DNA of 64,000 nucleotides from the NCBI RefSeq assembly GCF_007751035.1, contig NZ_CP036433.1:2833001-2897000 (forward strand). Reading direction: 5' to 3'. Made by a program: the position numbers and the translations under genes. Of this stretch, positions 8,805-17,169 are shown piece after piece (the stretch's first letter is position 1; each line of letters starts with the position of its first letter). The notes under the pieces were generated by a model. That model saw only the letters and a list, made by a program, of their open reading frames with translations. It did not search any database and had not been told where the DNA came from. This stretch comes from Lignipirellula cremea (GTDB lineage Bacteria > Planctomycetota > Planctomycetia > Pirellulales > Pirellulaceae).

Positions 8805-9761
8805 ATGCATCGCGTCGTTTACTCTCGTCACTACAACATCGGTTTCTACGGTCTTGAGCGGCTTCATCCGTTTGATTCTCGAAAATACGGTCGGGTGTGG
8901 AAACAACTTCGCCGCCACTTCGGGGCCGCACTGCGTCGCTATCATGTGCGTCCGACGCGTCCCGCGAATCGCGAAGAGTTGTTGCTTGTTCATACCGACG
9001 CATACCTGAAGCAGCTCCGCAACTCGCAATATGTGGCCAAGGCGCTGGAAGTGCCTGCGGTTCGATATTTGCCCTGGTGGGCGATCGACTTGCACATCCT
9101 TCGACCCATGCGCTGGGCGACGCGCGGCACCCTTGTCGCCGCCCAGGAAGCTCTTGAGCATGGCTTTGCTGTGAACCTGAGCGGTGGGTATCACCATGCA
9201 AAACCTGATCGTGGCGAGGGGTTCTCCATCTACGCGGACGCCGGAATCTGCGTGGCATCGCTTCGCCAGCAGAATCTCATTTCGGAGACGGCGCGCATCG
9301 TGTGCATTGATACGGACGCCCACCTGGGGAACGGCGTTTGCCACACTTTCATGCACGACGATCGCGTGTTCCTGTTTGATATCTTCAACTGTCATATTTA
9401 TCCGATCTTCGACGTTGACGCGCGAAAACGCGTGGATTGCCATGTTGGCGTCACGAGTACATGTACCGATAAAGAATACATGCACGACCTCGAAACCTGG
9501 CTGCCACGGTTTCTCGATGCTGTTTGCAATTCGCCTGTTGGCCTGGCCATATACAACGCGGGCACGGATGTTTTCGCGGGTGATCCGCTCGGCGGAATGA
9601 ACATTTCGGCTGCCACGATTCGCGATCGGGACATGTTTGTCGTCGGCGAGTTGCGGAAGCGTAACATTCCCACGATCATGGTGCTCAGCGGCGGATACAC
9701 GAAGCAGAGCTATCAGCTTGTCGCTGATTCGGTGATTGGACTACTCGAACGGGAAACCTGA
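8805..9761 (+). CDS. Class IV histone-deacetylase-like amidohydrolase (HDAC11-like)
   Basis: A 318-residue zinc amidohydrolase of the arginase/deacetylase superfamily. Key parts are the general-base histidines in SGGYHHA (130-131), zinc ligands Asp171 and His173 in DTDAHLGNG, and Asp260 in FAGDPLGG. A catalytic-site tyrosine is expected in the SGGYTK segment near the C-terminus. The NISAATI and SGGYHHA context resembles HDAC11-type enzymes. The substrate is unknown; bacterial relatives act on acylated polyamines, sugars or lysines. The ribosome binding site is weak (GGGTCCT before ATG 8805). It belongs to the accessory block and has no obvious operon partner. Confidence 0.85.
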   Translation: MHRVVYSRHYNIGFYGLERLHPFDSRKYGRVWKQLRRHFGAALRRYHVRPTRPANREELLLVHTDAYLKQLRNSQYVAKALEVPAVRYLPWWAIDLHILRPMRWATRGTLVAAQEALEHGFAVNLSGGYHHAKPDRGEGFSIYADAGICVASLRQQNLISETARIVCIDTDAHLGNGVCHTFMHDDRVFLFDIFNCHIYPIFDVDARKRVDCHVGVTSTCTDKEYMHDLETWLPRFLDAVCNSPVGLAIYNAGTDVFAGDPLGGMNISAATIRDRDMFVVGELRKRNIPTIMVLSGGYTKQSYQLVADSVIGLLERET

Positions 9762-9916
9762 AACAGGACACCGACTCGGCAGAACCAGGCGAGCAACGCC
9801 AGCGGGCGGTCGCGTCGGAATTGACACCCTGGCCCAACGCGTCCGCCGGCTTGACCTGGTCGTGATGCCCAAAAACCCAACACCCCCATTGCATGCAGTC
9901 TGCAGGCGCCCGAACC

Positions 9917-10468
9917 ATGAAACTGAAATACGAAAATTCGCTCGAAGATGTGGTCGCGTTTAGCCGCTACCACAACGCCCATTCGCCTGCTGTTATGAAG
10001 GCGAAGTTCACCTGTATGATTCTCGTGTCGGTGCTGGTGATCTTCGGCTCGCTGTTCATTCCGACGACTGACTATATCTCACGTCCCATCATCATCGCCG
10101 GTGCAATCGTGTTCTCAGGGATATTCTCGGTGATGTTCCATTACCAATTTGCTGGGACCACGGATCGTCAGGTTCGCCGCCTGTATAAAGAAGGAAATAA
10201 CAAGAGTATCTTTGGCCAGCACGAAATTCAAATCGACAACAACGGACTGTCCAAACGAACCGCATTTAACGAATCACGTCAGTCCTGGCAAGGCGTTGAG
10301 CGTATCGTCGAGACTGACAGATACGTATTTATTTATGTCGCGTCGTTAATGGCGCACGTCATTCCCAAACAATCGGTCATCGAAGGCGACCTGGATGCAT
10401 TCCTCGTCCTGGCAAAGCAGCTTTGGCACGAAAACAATCCTGACGCTGCGGGCAAACAACGAAGATGA
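9917..10468 (+). CDS. YcxB-like membrane protein
   Basis: A 183-residue protein with the YcxB-family layout. An N-terminal LKYENSLEDVVAFSRYH segment precedes two membrane helices (CMILVSVLVIFGSLF and PIIIAGAIVFSGIFSVMFHY). A C-terminal PH-like domain follows, with HEIQIDNNGLSKRT and SRQSWQGVERIVETDRYVFIY. The family function is unknown. The stop abuts the truncated leucine-rich-repeat remnant on the other strand. Confidence 0.75.
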   Translation: MKLKYENSLEDVVAFSRYHNAHSPAVMKAKFTCMILVSVLVIFGSLFIPTTDYISRPIIIAGAIVFSGIFSVMFHYQFAGTTDRQVRRLYKEGNNKSIFGQHEIQIDNNGLSKRTAFNESRQSWQGVERIVETDRYVFIYVASLMAHVIPKQSVIEGDLDAFLVLAKQLWHENNPDAAGKQRR

Positions 10469-11162
10469 CCAATCGGACAACGGGAGTGCCAGGCGTCGGT
10501 GAGTGGAATCGGCCGCAACTCCAGGTCTTCCAGCCGGACGAGATTCGCCAACGGAGCGACCTCTTCCTCGTTGATGTAATCCGAGCCGATGTTCAACTCG
10601 ACCAATTCGCGATGTTCGGCGATCAGGGCCAATCTCTTGCCGGTAATCGACGTTCCCCAGGCGAACAGCTTCTCCAACTGCTTGAGCTTTCCGAGATGGG
10701 CGATCCCGGCATCGCCGACCGGCGTGCCAGTGATGTCCAAGCTCTTCAGGCCGACGAGGTTCGCCAGGTGCGCCACGCCCTCGTCGCCGACTTGCGTGTT
10801 TGCGAGGATCAGCGTCTCCAGACCGGTGAGATTCGCCAGCGCGGCCAAACCCTCATCGGTCACCTGCGTGCTTGTGAGGTCCAGCCATTTCAGCGTTGGG
10901 ATGTCTGCGAGGAACCGCACCTCGTCGTCGCCGGCTTCTGCAGGCAATTTTAACGCGGGGATCTTTTGAGCCAAGAAATCTTCGCGAACCGCGGCCATCG
11001 CCTTCAGGTCCCAAGGCTGGACCCACCAAGGATCTTTGGTCGGCAACCTGGTCGGCTCCTCCGACGGCGTCGCACCGATACGCGATACGCCATAGAACGT
11101 TTCCTCCTGAAAGACACCGAAGGCGACCGCCGAATTGAACGTGCCGGCGGAAGCGACTGGCG
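10469..11162 (-). pseudogene. Leucine-rich-repeat protein fragment
   Basis: The minus-strand frame encodes four to six repeats of about 23 residues with the pattern LTxLxxLxLxxTxVTDEGLAxLAxL (for example LANLTGLETLILANTQVGDEG), typical of planctomycete LRR proteins. The 5' end is cut by truncated IS91-like copy B at about 11,163. The 3' end runs into the YcxB-like gene at about 10,468 with no sensible terminus, so both ends are lost. This is a remnant, not a working gene. Confidence 0.65.
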
Positions 11163-11726
11163 TTGCCGTGTCAACCTCTGTCACTCCTGTACCGCGGGAA
11201 GCTGCGTGCGGCGCTTGCCGCAGAGGGCTTGCTGGACGAGGTCGACGACTCGGTCTGGAGCGAGTCCTGGGTGGTCGACTGCCAGGCGGTCGGCGACGGC
11301 GCGGCGGCGGTCAAGTATCTGGCGCCTTACGTGTTTCGCGTCGCCCTGTCCGACAAGCGGATCGTGGCCTGCGACGAACAATCGGTGACGTTCCGCTATC
11401 GCCGCAGCGGTTCGCAGCGATGGCGCACAATGCGGCTGGACGCAGACGAGTTCGTGCGGCGATTTCTGCAGCACGTCCTGCCGCGAGGGCTGCAAAAGGT
11501 TCGCCACTATGGGTTCCTCAGTCCTCGCGCGGGGCAAACGATCGAATCGCTGAAGTGGCTGGTGGCGGCCGCCTTGGGCTTGCTGTTCTGGCTGGCCTGG
11601 ACGGAAACCGTCATCGCGCCGCCGACGCCCGACTTCGCCTGCAGCGAGTGCGGCGGGCCTTTGATGCGTATCCGTTTCGAGCCGCCTCCGCCGCCGAGGC
11701 CCATCCCCACTTCTCAACCGCCCTAG
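11163..11726 (+). pseudogene. IS91-like transposase C-terminal fragment (copy B)
   Basis: An open frame matching residues from about 185 to 369 of the complete transposase, including the Y2 motif YLAPY but lacking the zinc cluster and HUH site. It cannot be catalytically active. No start codon of its own is apparent; the reading frame continues from LRR-derived bases. Confidence 0.9.
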
Positions 11727-11733
11727 CGAGCTG

Positions 11734-12009
11734 ATGCACGATCGACGACACGTGTTGATGTTTCAAAAGTCGCGGCAGCGACCGCGCCCCCACTGCGCGC
11801 CGACGTTCGATTTGGACGTCGAAAACGATCGATACCCGGAGAAACGGACAAGCGTAATGCAACGCCTCTCCCTCAAACGCCCCGCTGGTCGCCGTCAAAC
11901 GAAGGCGATTCCGCAGCAAGCCGTTACGCCCCAACTCCACCTCGGAAGCGTTTCCCTAAGGCCCTGCCCGGCCGCCCGCCGCGCCGGGCTTCTCGAACAA
12001 ACGACTTGA
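11734..12009 (+). CDS. Small 91-codon frame of IS91-like copy B
   Basis: The same frame length as in the other copies, with several substitutions (for example VTPQLHLGS in place of TTTEFRLGS). Coding status is uncertain. Confidence 0.25.
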   Translation: MHDRRHVLMFQKSRQRPRPHCAPTFDLDVENDRYPEKRTSVMQRLSLKRPAGRRQTKAIPQQAVTPQLHLGSVSLRPCPAARRAGLLEQTT

Positions 12010-12108
12010 CCTCTGCTCCTCGAACGTCAATTCAGTCCCGCCCACACGCGCAACAACAACTCGCAGCGGAAAATCTACGCACCGGCCCGCGAGGATAAAT
12101 TCTAATTG

Positions 12109-12408
12109 TTATCCGCCGTTTTCAAGGAGCCAAAGATAGATGACTTGGCGGAGTTCTTCGAGAGATTCAGTTGTTCCGCGATTTACAGCGTGATCCCATT
12201 CACCATTATCGACGCTTTCATCCTCAAGGTCATAAGAGATGGTATCAAGATCGTTGCAATATAGGTAGACGTAAGCTGTCCTCGTTGCGTGCGTACCAGC
12301 AACTCGGAATGCAAGCATGTCGCCCAGTTCATCAACCCGGTCAACATCGGGCAAGGCTTTAAGCACCTCTTCGATGGTCCAGTTAGAAGAAAGCGGGTCA
12401 GGCGTCAT
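12109..12408 (-). CDS. Integron cassette 16 protein, unknown
   Basis: A 99-residue acidic protein (VDRVDELGDMLAFRVAGT, LESLEELRQVIYLWLLENGG) with no recognised family. It is the most distal cassette seen from intI. Its stop codon overlaps the conserved GTT of its R'' box (12,108-12,110), against which IS91-like copy B ends. The rest of its attC is lost with the truncated left side of copy B. It could be an immunity-like or small regulatory protein, but nothing in the sequence shows which. Confidence 0.6.
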   Translation of the reverse strand: MTPDPLSSNWTIEEVLKALPDVDRVDELGDMLAFRVAGTHATRTAYVYLYCNDLDTISYDLEDESVDNGEWDHAVNRGTTESLEELRQVIYLWLLENGG

Positions 12409-12454
12409 TGCGAGTCTGGAATGCTATGGACAAAGCGGCGAGATGATCCTCAGT

Positions 12455-12546
12455 CGGATAACGGCAGCCGTCACCGGGCGGCCGCCATAGACTCTGATCT
12501 CAATTCACGCGTTGTCGGCCGCTCCGGTTCACAGCATTGTTATTTC
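12455..12546 (-). other. attC site 15 (intact)
   Basis: On the plus strand, a GGATAACG outer box and a GTTATTT right box enclose an imperfect inverted repeat. The two arms (CACCGG-GCGGC and AACCGGAGCGGC when compared in one direction) differ by an unpaired A, the kind of extrahelical base that marks attC hairpins. It separates cassettes 16 and 15. Confidence 0.85.
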
Positions 12547-12560
12547 GCGTCGTTGCGACT

Positions 12561-13124
12561 TCATTTGCGCCTGAGCATCCATGCTAGTTGGCTTCTGAAT
12601 TGATCTTCGTCGTCATATGCGATGTGCAGTTGAAACGGCTGCAATTCAGCCGCATCACCGATGACCTGCCACCGCCGATTATCTTTCGAGATTATCATTG
12701 TCCTGTCCGCGCGCTGAAACGTCCCGATGCCCTCGCCCCGGTCGCAAGTATAATCAAACGGACCAGCAGTCGCCTCCCTTGATTCCAGCGACACAAGCTG
12801 GAAGTCGCGCGAATTCAGGAAGACGGCAAGTTCCCCAATCCAGAAGTCGAGAGGATCGTCAACGAGAAATGAAGCCCGTAGGTCGCGGATCTGTTGCATT
12901 CCTATGTCGTCATATTCTCCCGCGAGGATTGCGTCGCGGTAATCAGTTGAGGCCGTCCCAATTTGTAGGCTTAGCTCGTCGAGTGATCCCGCAGCCGCGA
13001 CGGCAATGCATCGTGCAACTCGGCCAGTCGTGCCGGAATCAGTTAGGAGTTGCAGCGCAGTCGAGAATTGGTCAGCGTCGAAATCCGACTTGAGACGCTC
13101 GACGATATCAGATTCGAGTGACAT
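12561..13124 (-). CDS. Integron cassette 15 protein, unknown
   Basis: A 187-residue soluble acidic protein starting MSLESDIVERLKSDFDADQF and ending QFRSQLAWMLRRK. The N-terminal half is helical (FSTALQLLTDSGTTGRVARCIAVAA), and the rest looks like a mixed alpha-beta domain. No family is recognised. It lies between attC15 and attC14 in cassette orientation. The start is ATG at 13,122-13,124, and the stop lies about 15 bp from the attC right box. Confidence 0.7.
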   Translation of the reverse strand: MSLESDIVERLKSDFDADQFSTALQLLTDSGTTGRVARCIAVAAAGSLDELSLQIGTASTDYRDAILAGEYDDIGMQQIRDLRASFLVDDPLDFWIGELAVFLNSRDFQLVSLESREATAGPFDYTCDRGEGIGTFQRADRTMIISKDNRRWQVIGDAAELQPFQLHIAYDDEDQFRSQLAWMLRRK

Positions 13125-13134
13125 CTGTTTTCGT

Positions 13135-13226
13135 GAAATAACGTTGCGATTGAGCGGAATTGTAGAGAAGACGTTCCTTCTGCATTCTACCGCGCCACAA
13201 TTTCCGTTGGAATCGCTTGTTGGGGA
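13135..13226 (-). other. attC site 14 (intact)
   Basis: An AAATAACG outer box and GTT at 13,219-13,221, with arms GCGATT..GCGGAATTG and GCGATTCCAACGGAAATTG. It is nearly identical to attC5 (27,956 onward), which carries the group II intron, so it serves as the uninterrupted reference for that insertion. Confidence 0.85.
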
Positions 13227-13471
13227 GGCGTTCGTGCCGGACCATTTGCACCTGCGGCTGGTGCGGTACGGCCGAAGGTGCATCGCCAACGGCCAGACAC
13301 CCGAGGGCGTCCGGGAAAAGGGAACTGCGGCGTGCCAGGTTTTGCCCAGCGCGCCGGGTTAGCACGGCGAATCGCCGGGCTTGCCTGTTGGGACCGGTGC
13401 TCCAACAGGTTTGTCACGATCGTAGCTCCCTCAAGGAGCTCAATCGCAACGTTGAGTAGGCATGGACGCCT
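13227..13471 (-). other. Integron cassette 14, no convincing gene
   Basis: A cassette of about 250 bp with GC-rich sequence. A minus-strand frame of 96 codons (13,187-13,477) runs through the attC and has a low-complexity Arg/Pro/Ala composition, so it is doubtful. A plus-strand frame (WDRCSNRFVTIVAPSRSS) is equally open. The cassette may be gene-less, a relic, or a promoter carrier. Confidence 0.4.
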
Positions 13472-13560
13472 CCTCAACGTCCGAAATCACGCGGTTGCGG
13501 CCTAGTGACTTACCATCAGGGAACGCGCGATCCGCAACTCGCGTGCATTTCTTTGTTCGT
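13472..13560 (-). other. attC site 13 (intact)
   Basis: The outer box contains CAACGTCC and the right box GTTCGTCC (GTT at 13,555-13,557). The arms GAAAT-CACGCG-GTTGC and GAAATGCACGCGAGTTGC pair with two unpaired bases. Confidence 0.8.
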
Positions 13561-13566
13561 CCGTTC

Positions 13567-14013
13567 TCACGTTGCGTCGGCCGCGAAAACACAGAAAAAA
13601 CCGTCCGTGTCGTAGCCGAGCATTTCCGGCCATTCGCCGTCGAGCATTGACATTATTTTGCCATGCAGTCCGGCATTTAGCCAGTCGATGGCGACCGACG
13701 GATAGAATTGCCGCATCCACTCGCGGGCTTCTTGGTTCTTCGTCGTTTCCCTTCTCAACAGATCATCTGCACGAGCATCAGATGTTGGATCGGCGTGAAA
13801 CCAACCGTCGAGGTCATCTCGCATCGGATCAAAGATAAATGGCTGGAGCACGCATGAATATCGGTAGGTATAACGAACGAAGTCGCCAAGAGAGTCGAAC
13901 GTCGAGTACGGCCATCGCGCAATGTGGAGTGCGATTTCGCTTTCCGGGTCCATCATGACGCACTCATGTTGCGTTGGAGCTTTGCAACGGAAATCTGAGA
14001 GATCGTACGGCAT
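13567..14013 (-). CDS. Integron cassette 13 protein, unknown
   Basis: A 148-residue soluble protein starting MPYDLSDFRCKAPTQHE and ending GYDTDGFFCVFAADAT, rich in aromatic and acidic residues. No domain is recognised. It fills the cassette between attC13 and attC12. The start codon is 14 bp from attC12, leaving almost no room for its own promoter, so transcription from an upstream promoter in the array is likely. Confidence 0.65.
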   Translation of the reverse strand: MPYDLSDFRCKAPTQHECVMMDPESEIALHIARWPYSTFDSLGDFVRYTYRYSCVLQPFIFDPMRDDLDGWFHADPTSDARADDLLRRETTKNQEAREWMRQFYPSVAIDWLNAGLHGKIMSMLDGEWPEMLGYDTDGFFCVFAADAT

Positions 14014-14026
14014 GATTCGATTCAGA

Positions 14027-14114
14027 GGACGAACGACCAGCGTAACCGGGCGGCGACGTTACGCGTTGATCTCAGATTCCGCCGGATTCGCCGCTCCGGT
14101 TCACGCACTTGTTC
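14027..14114 (-). other. attC site 12, with IS91-like copy C at its R'' box
   Basis: The outer box is GGACGAACG, the arms GCGT.ACCGG-GCGGCGA and GCGTGAACCGGAGCGGCGA. GTT at 14,112-14,114 is followed by the element instead of by the rest of the box; the missing bases CGGCC occur after the element at 16,606. It is nearly identical to attC10. Confidence 0.85.
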
Positions 14115-14216
14115 AAGGAAGCCGCTGCGCGGCAGGTTTTGATTTTACCCCTTCGCTGTAGTTGTACGCCATCCTTGGAAGGACGTTTTTCTTTGCGTTT
14201 TTCCAGGAGGTTGATC

Positions 14217-15107
14217 ATGAGCGAGTTGCGACGGCGGATGACGGAGGACCTGCAGCTGCGGGGCTTGAGCGAACGCACCCAGGAGGCGTATCTGCGGGCG
14301 GTGCGGAAGTTGGCAGAACACTTTCGCACGCCGCCGGATCGGCTGAGCGAGGAGCAGGTGCGGCAGTATTTGCTGTATCTCAAGAATGACTGCGGTTTTG
14401 CTCCCGGCTCGATGCGCGTCGCTGTTAGTGGCGTGAAGTTCTTTTATCACTTCACCGCGCCGCGCGCTTGGGCCACGCTGTGCAACATTCGCATCCCGCC
14501 GCAGAAGACGTTGCCCGACGTGCTGTCGCGGCCGGAGGTGCGGCAGTTGCTCGCCGCCGTGCGGACGCGCCACAACCGGGCTTACTTGTGGACGGTCTAC
14601 GCTTGCGGCTTGCGGCTCAATGAAGGGCTGCATCTGCAGGTCGCCGATCTCGACAGCCAGCGGATGATGCTGCATGTGCATCGCGGCAAAGGCGCCAAGG
14701 ATCGTTTCATTCTCCTGCCGCAAGAACTGCTGGCGATGCTGCGCCGTTACTGGCTCGAACATCGTAACCCGCGCTGGTTGTTTCCCGCTTTGGGACGCGG
14801 CCGCAACCAAGGCGGCGTCGCCGACAAGCCGATGGCCGAAGCCAGCGTGCAGGGCGCCTGGAAGCGGGTCGTCGATCAGTCAGGGCTGGCCAAATCGGTC
14901 TCGATTCCTACGCTGCGGCACAGCTACGCCTCGCACCTGATCGAAGCCGGCGTCGGGTTGCGACGCGTGCAGCAGCTGCTGGGCCATAGTTCGTTGCAGA
15001 CCACCGCGAGGTACTTGCACGTCACCGAGCCCGGCGGCGAACACACGCGCCAGATCATCGATCAGCTGATGCAAGGCGTCGGCGCCGCCTTGGATGCGGG
15101 AGCGTAG
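14217..15107 (+). CDS. XerD-like tyrosine recombinase of IS91-like element (copy C)
   Basis: A 296-residue site-specific recombinase. The N-terminal SAM-like core-binding domain (1-85, LSERTQEAYLRAVRKLAEHF) precedes the catalytic domain with Arg133 (GLRLNEG), Lys158, Arg234, His257 (LLGHSS) and Tyr266 (ARYLHV). The second catalytic box should read HxLRH, but residue 231 is Pro (SIPTLRHSY), a change shared by copies A, C and D and absent from E-G. Activity is therefore doubtful. AGGAGG lies 6 bp before ATG 14,217. The stop overlaps the start region of the transposase gene, suggesting translational coupling. How the recombinase contributes to IS91-type movement is unknown. Confidence 0.9.
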   Translation: MSELRRRMTEDLQLRGLSERTQEAYLRAVRKLAEHFRTPPDRLSEEQVRQYLLYLKNDCGFAPGSMRVAVSGVKFFYHFTAPRAWATLCNIRIPPQKTLPDVLSRPEVRQLLAAVRTRHNRAYLWTVYACGLRLNEGLHLQVADLDSQRMMLHVHRGKGAKDRFILLPQELLAMLRRYWLEHRNPRWLFPALGRGRNQGGVADKPMAEASVQGAWKRVVDQSGLAKSVSIPTLRHSYASHLIEAGVGLRRVQQLLGHSSLQTTARYLHVTEPGGEHTRQIIDQLMQGVGAALDAGA

Positions 15108-15111
15108 GTCG

Positions 15112-16221
15112 ATGCTGACGGTCGCCGATGTTCTTCGTCGGCACGGTCCCGCCTACCTGGAACGCCACGCGACGACGATGCCTGTCGAACAGAAACGCGT
15201 GCTGCGCTGCATCATGGCTTGCCGCACCGGCGAGTTGGGGACCGTGCATTACGCCTGCCGCCAGTGCGGGCAGGCGCATGTGATGGGTCGCTCGTGCGGC
15301 AACCGCCATTGCCCCAGCTGTCAAAGCGAGAAGGGCGGCGTCTGGTGCGAACGACAGCTCGCCAGGCTGCTGCCGTGCCATTACTTCTTGTTGACGTTCA
15401 CGGTTCCCCAGGCGTTCCGCGAGTTCGCTCGGCGACACCCGCGCGCCGCGTACGCCGCCATGTTCCGCGCTTCGAGTGACGCCCTCAAGACGTTGGCCGC
15501 CGACCCGAAACGGTTAGGCGTCAAGACGCTGGGCTTCTTCGGAGCGTTGCACACCTGGGGCCGCGACTTGAACTATCATCCGCACCTGCATTACGTCGTC
15601 CCCGGCGGAGGGCTGGACGCGGAAGGCCAATGGCGGCAGACGCCGACCAACTTCTTTCTGCCGTGTCAACCTCTGTCACTCCTGTACCGCGGGAAGCTGC
15701 GTGCGGCGCTTGCCGCAGAGGGCTTGCTGGACGAGGTCGACGACTCGGTCTGGAGCGAGTCCTGGGTGGTCGATTGCCAGGCGGTCGGCGACGGCGCGGC
15801 GGCGGTCAAGTATCTGGCGCCTTACGTGTTTCGCGTCGCCCTGTCCGACAAGCGGATCGTGGCCTGCGACGAACAATCGGTGACGTTCCGCTATCGCCGC
15901 AGCGGTTCGCAGCGCTGGCGCACAATGCGGCTGGACGCAGACGAGTTCGTGCGGCGATTTCTGCAGCACGTCCTGCCGCGAGGGCTGCAAAAGGTTCGTC
16001 ATTATGGGTTCCTCAGTCCTCGCGCGGGGCAACCGATCGAGTCGCTGAAGTGGCTGGTCGCGGCCGCCTTGGGCTTGCTGTTCTGGCTGGCCTGGACGGA
16101 AACCGTCATCGCGCCGCCGACGCCCGACTTCGCCTGCAGCGAGTGCGGCGGGCCTTTGATGCGTATCCGTTTCGAGCCGCCTCCGCCGCCGAGGCCCATC
16201 CCCACTTCTCAACCGCCCTAG
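15112..16221 (+). CDS. IS91-family HUH/Y2 transposase (copy C)
   Basis: 369 residues, complete, with zinc cluster, HPHLH and YLAPY intact. It starts 4 bp after the recombinase stop. It shares GQPIESLKW with copy D (other copies have S or T in place of P). Confidence 0.9.
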   Translation: MLTVADVLRRHGPAYLERHATTMPVEQKRVLRCIMACRTGELGTVHYACRQCGQAHVMGRSCGNRHCPSCQSEKGGVWCERQLARLLPCHYFLLTFTVPQAFREFARRHPRAAYAAMFRASSDALKTLAADPKRLGVKTLGFFGALHTWGRDLNYHPHLHYVVPGGGLDAEGQWRQTPTNFFLPCQPLSLLYRGKLRAALAAEGLLDEVDDSVWSESWVVDCQAVGDGAAAVKYLAPYVFRVALSDKRIVACDEQSVTFRYRRSGSQRWRTMRLDADEFVRRFLQHVLPRGLQKVRHYGFLSPRAGQPIESLKWLVAAALGLLFWLAWTETVIAPPTPDFACSECGGPLMRIRFEPPPPPRPIPTSQPP

Positions 16222-16228
16222 CGAGCTG

Positions 16229-16504
16229 ATGCACGATCGACGACACATGTTGATGATTCAAAAGTCGCGGCAGCGACCCCGCCCCCACTGCGCGCCAACG
16301 TTCGATTTGGACATCGAAAACGATCGATACCTGGCGAAACGGACAATCGTGATGCAACGCCTCTCCCTCAAACGCCCCGCTGGCCGCCGTCAAACGAAGG
16401 CGATTCCGCAGCAAGCCACTACGACCGAGTTCCGCCTCGGAAGCGTTTCCCTAAGGCCCTGCCCGGCCACCCGCCGCGCCGGGCTTCTCGAACAAACGAC
16501 TTGA
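16229..16504 (+). CDS. Small 91-codon frame of IS91-like copy C
   Basis: Conserved-length frame after the transposase. Coding status is uncertain. Confidence 0.25.
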   Translation: MHDRRHMLMIQKSRQRPRPHCAPTFDLDIENDRYLAKRTIVMQRLSLKRPAGRRQTKAIPQQATTTEFRLGSVSLRPCPATRRAGLLEQTT

Positions 16505-16622
16505 CCTCGGCTCCTCGAACGGCAATTCGATCCCACCTTCACGCGCAACAACAACTCGCAGCGGGAAATCTACGCACCGGCCCGCGAGGACAAATCCTAA
16601 TTGTTCGGCCACTCGTTACCGT

Positions 16623-16973
16623 TTATGCCTCCCAAACACGCCAGTCCGGCTCGTCAAGTTCCGCAGAATCAAATGGAGGCGAGACTTTCGCGATTGGATA
16701 GGTCGGATCGATTAAGGCACGGAAGTATTGAAACCCTCGAAACTTCGCGTCATGGTAGTTTACGACTCCACTTTCCTCATCGAGTGTTAAGTTATTGAGG
16801 AAAACAGACAGTGTTGTCCGAAGGATTGTCGGATCACAAAAGCCGGATTGATAGTGTTTCCAGTCAGATCGCTCCACATCCCAATCCCAGCGGTCGTCAT
16901 CGAGCAGACCTTTGCTCAGCAGGACCATGAATCCCACTATCGCGCCTCGTATTTCTACAGGTACGTGATTCAT
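16623..16973 (-). CDS. Integron cassette 12 protein, unknown
   Basis: A 116-residue protein starting MNHVPVEIRGAIVGFMVLLS and ending DWRVWEA, with a YHDAKFRGFQYFRALIDP segment. No family is recognised. ATG at 16,971-16,973 is preferred over an in-frame GTG at 16,991, which lies inside the attC11 outer box. In the original array its stop lay next to attC12; that link is now broken by IS91-like copy C. Confidence 0.65.
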   Translation of the reverse strand: MNHVPVEIRGAIVGFMVLLSKGLLDDDRWDWDVERSDWKHYQSGFCDPTILRTTLSVFLNNLTLDEESGVVNYHDAKFRGFQYFRALIDPTYPIAKVSPPFDSAELDEPDWRVWEA

Positions 16974-16978
16974 GTTGA

Positions 16979-17066
16979 GGCCGAACGCCACCGTTCACCG
17001 GGCCGCGGCGAACGGCATTGATTTCTGATGCCGCGCGGCCCGCGGCTCCGTGTGCAACGGATTGTT
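16979..17066 (-). other. attC site 11, with IS91-like copy D at its R'' box
   Basis: The outer box is GGCCGAACG, the arms CCGTT-CAC-CGG-GCCGCGG and CCGTTGCACACGGAGCCGCGG. GTT at 17,064-17,066 abuts the element. It is nearly identical to attC4. Confidence 0.85.
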
Positions 17067-17169
17067 CAAGGAAGCCGCTGCGCGGCAGGTTTTGATTTTA
17101 CCCCTTCGCTGTGGTTGTACGCCATCCTTGGAAGGACGTTTTTCTTTGCGTTTTTCCAGGAGGTTGATC

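Larger units (their letters stand above)
11163..12110 (+). mobile_element. IS91-like element, copy B (5'-truncated)
   Basis: Only the last 948 bp of the element remain. The sequence starts inside the transposase gene at the equivalent of 15,659, missing the whole recombinase and the first half of the transposase with its zinc cluster and HUH motif. The right end is normal (AATTGTT, 12,104-12,110) and abuts the stop codon of a cassette gene, as in copies C-G. The left junction fuses it to the LRR remnant, so a deletion removed the left part together with the attC of the last cassette. Confidence 0.9.
14115..16605 (+). mobile_element. IS91-like element, copy C (complete)
   Basis: 2,491 bp from CAAGGAAGCC to AATTGTT. 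The left end carries an AT-rich leader with an AGGAGG ribosome binding site before the recombinase. No target duplication beyond the shared GTT can be seen. It is inserted at the GTT of attC12, between attC and the cassette 12 gene. Confidence 0.92.

Noticed and set aside
9762-9916. CAGAAC-starting stretch between the deacetylase and YcxB-like genes considered as an attC
   Set aside because: Arms align only over short scattered blocks, and no conserved GTT box follows.
13187-13477. A 96-codon minus-strand frame across cassette 14 and attC14
   Set aside because: Arg/Pro-rich low-complexity translation that runs through the whole recombination site; both strands are equally open.
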